NCBI GenBank assembly: GCA_964449305.1
Contig: CAYUYM010000226.1
Span: 1-5,169, forward strand
Length of the DNA: 5,169 nt
DNA from: CAYUYM01 sp964449305
GTDB taxonomy: Bacteria > Bacteroidota > Ignavibacteria > SZUA-365 > CAYQST01
Direction: 5' to 3'
Shown here: piece by piece, positions 4,465 to 5,169 of the stretch
Layout: each line of letters begins with the position of its first letter
Position numbering within the stretch: the first letter of the stretch is position 1
Program-made: the position numbers and the translations under genes
The notes under the pieces: generated by a model
What the model saw: the letters and a program-made list of their open reading frames with translations, nothing else
Told to the model about the DNA's origin: nothing
The model's database searches: none

Positions 4465-5169
4465 ATGCCCTCCCCCAAGACACCCAAGGGCCCATCGCTG
4501 CCAAATGCCGCGCGCCCATCGTCCATGATGCGCTGGTTCCTCGTTGTCGCCGTCGTCCTGCTCGCGGCACAGTTCCTCATGACGTGGAATAAACCGGGCC
4601 GCGAGATCTCGTACAGCGACTTCAAGCGCCACGTCATGGAAAACCGCATCGCCCAGGTGCAGATCGATCAGTACACCATCACCGCCAGGACGCGTGTTCC
4701 GGACAGCGTGAAGGCCGAACCGGAGATCCTGATCGTCGTGATCCCCGGCACCGTGCCCGACCCGCAGCTCATGGCGCTTCTGGATGAGAAGGGCGTCGTG
4801 GTCGCCGCCCTGCCCGACACCTCGCATTACTGGACCTCGATCCTCTGGTTCCTTGTGCCGATGGTGGCGGTGATGCTCTTCTTCTTCGTGATGAACAACC
4901 GCATGCGCGCCCAGGCCGGTGGTGGCGGCGGCGGGCTGCTGTCCATGGGCAAGATGAACGCGAACATGTACTCGAAGGAAAAGGTGCGCACCACCTTCGC
5001 CGATGTGGCCGGCATGCGGGAGCAGAAGGAGGCGCTGTTCGAGCTCATCCACTTCCTGAAGCGGCCGCAGGATTTCAAGGCGCTGGGGGGAAGTGTGCCG
5101 AAGGGTGTGCTGCTGGTGGGTCCTCCGGGCACGGGCAAGGTTTGCAGTTTGTCGCCGTGGCGCGTCAGG
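4465..5169 (+). CDS. ftsH: ATP-dependent zinc metalloprotease FtsH, N-terminal part, cut by the right edge
   Basis: FtsH is a hexameric inner-membrane AAA+ protease that degrades misassembled membrane proteins and some cytoplasmic regulators. The visible part starts with a polar N-tail, then TM1 (about residues 23-41). The small extracytoplasmic domain opens with EISYSDFKRHV, and TM2 follows (about 125-145). A GGGGGG linker comes next, then the start of the AAA domain with TFADVAGMREQKEALFELI and PKGVLLVGPPGTGK, Walker A ending at Lys225. The Walker B, SRH and HEXXH protease parts lie beyond the window. ATG 4465 gives the usual short N-tail; ATG 4525 or 4528 would start directly before TM1. 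Only a weak purine stretch (GACAGAG) precedes the start. After Lys225 the frame reads VCSLSPWRVR instead of the expected TLLAR-A-V/I-AGE, see the entry for 5140-5169. Identity is certain. Confidence 0.96.
   Translation, partial: MPSPKTPKGPSLPNAARPSSMMRWFLVVAVVLLAAQFLMTWNKPGREISYSDFKRHVMENRIAQVQIDQYTITARTRVPDSVKAEPEILIVVIPGTVPDPQLMALLDEKGVVVAALPDTSHYWTSILWFLVPMVAVMLFFFVMNNRMRAQAGGGGGGLLSMGKMNANMYSKEKVRTTFADVAGMREQKEALFELIHFLKRPQDFKALGGSVPKGVLLVGPPGTGKVCSLSPWRVR
5140..5169 (+). other. Divergent tail of ftsH, probably low-quality sequence
   Basis: The reading frame stays open but loses the FtsH consensus immediately after the Walker A lysine. If one base is missing just after the Lys codon, the remaining bases read L-Q-F-V-A-V-A-R-Q from 5142. 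The Leu and the A-V-A then fall exactly where FtsH has L and A-V-A in TLLARAVAGE, and the last two codons (CGT, CAG) each differ by one G-to-C change from Gly and Glu codons. This fits an error-rich sequence end better than an insertion, but the aligned stretch is short. Confidence 0.5.

Noticed and set aside
4447..5138. Minus-strand open frames inside ftsH
   Set aside because: They are His/Arg-rich shadows of the conserved plus-strand FtsH coding sequence.
5140..5169. Start of an intein or group II intron inside ftsH at the P-loop
   Set aside because: An intein would begin with Cys or Ser directly after the extein Lys, but Val intervenes. The bases do not match the group II 5' consensus GUGYG. 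A one-base loss restores partial FtsH similarity.

Overview
The window looks like a GC-rich bacterial fragment holding five protein-coding loci: two core housekeeping genes on the right and accessory or unassigned genes on the left. The Der GTPase, especially its C-terminal KH-like end, reads to me most like the Bacteroidota/Chlorobiota (FCB) side of the bacterial tree. Most starts also lack a clear Shine-Dalgarno. I cannot run a search, so this placement is tentative. Both window edges cut through genes.

Layout from left to right. (1) Positions 1-1338, minus strand: the first 446 codons of a single-chain N6-adenine restriction-modification enzyme of the type IIG/type ISP kind. It has an N-terminal PD-(D/E)XK nuclease, a helical connector, and the start of the methyltransferase with its SAM motif; the rest lies beyond the left edge. 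(2) Positions 1339-1753: a gene-free divergent spacer. It holds a strong G-quadruplex motif on the minus strand, a perfect 12-bp palindrome, two inverted repeats, a weak promoter candidate and a good AAGGAG ribosome binding site. (3) Positions 1754-2454, plus strand: a predicted lipoprotein of unknown function. Its reading frame breaks near 2159-2176, so it appears as two overlapping pieces. (4) Positions 2554-2901, minus strand: a small predicted membrane protein with about four TM segments. It is convergent with the lipoprotein, and an 8-bp G/C-run hairpin lies between them. (5) Positions 3097-4410, plus strand: complete der, the double-GTPase ribosome assembly factor. (6) From 4465 to the right edge, plus strand: the N-terminus of ftsH, the membrane AAA+ zinc metalloprotease.

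der and ftsH run in the same direction, 54 nt apart with a tight hairpin between them, and may be co-transcribed. Nothing links the restriction enzyme, lipoprotein or small membrane protein to them functionally. Two places look like sequence-level defects: the frame break in the lipoprotein, and the last 30 bases, where ftsH departs from its family right after the Walker A lysine. Both can be explained by single-base losses plus substitutions in low-quality sequence. I found no rRNA, tRNA, CRISPR array, insertion sequence or clearly new multi-gene system.
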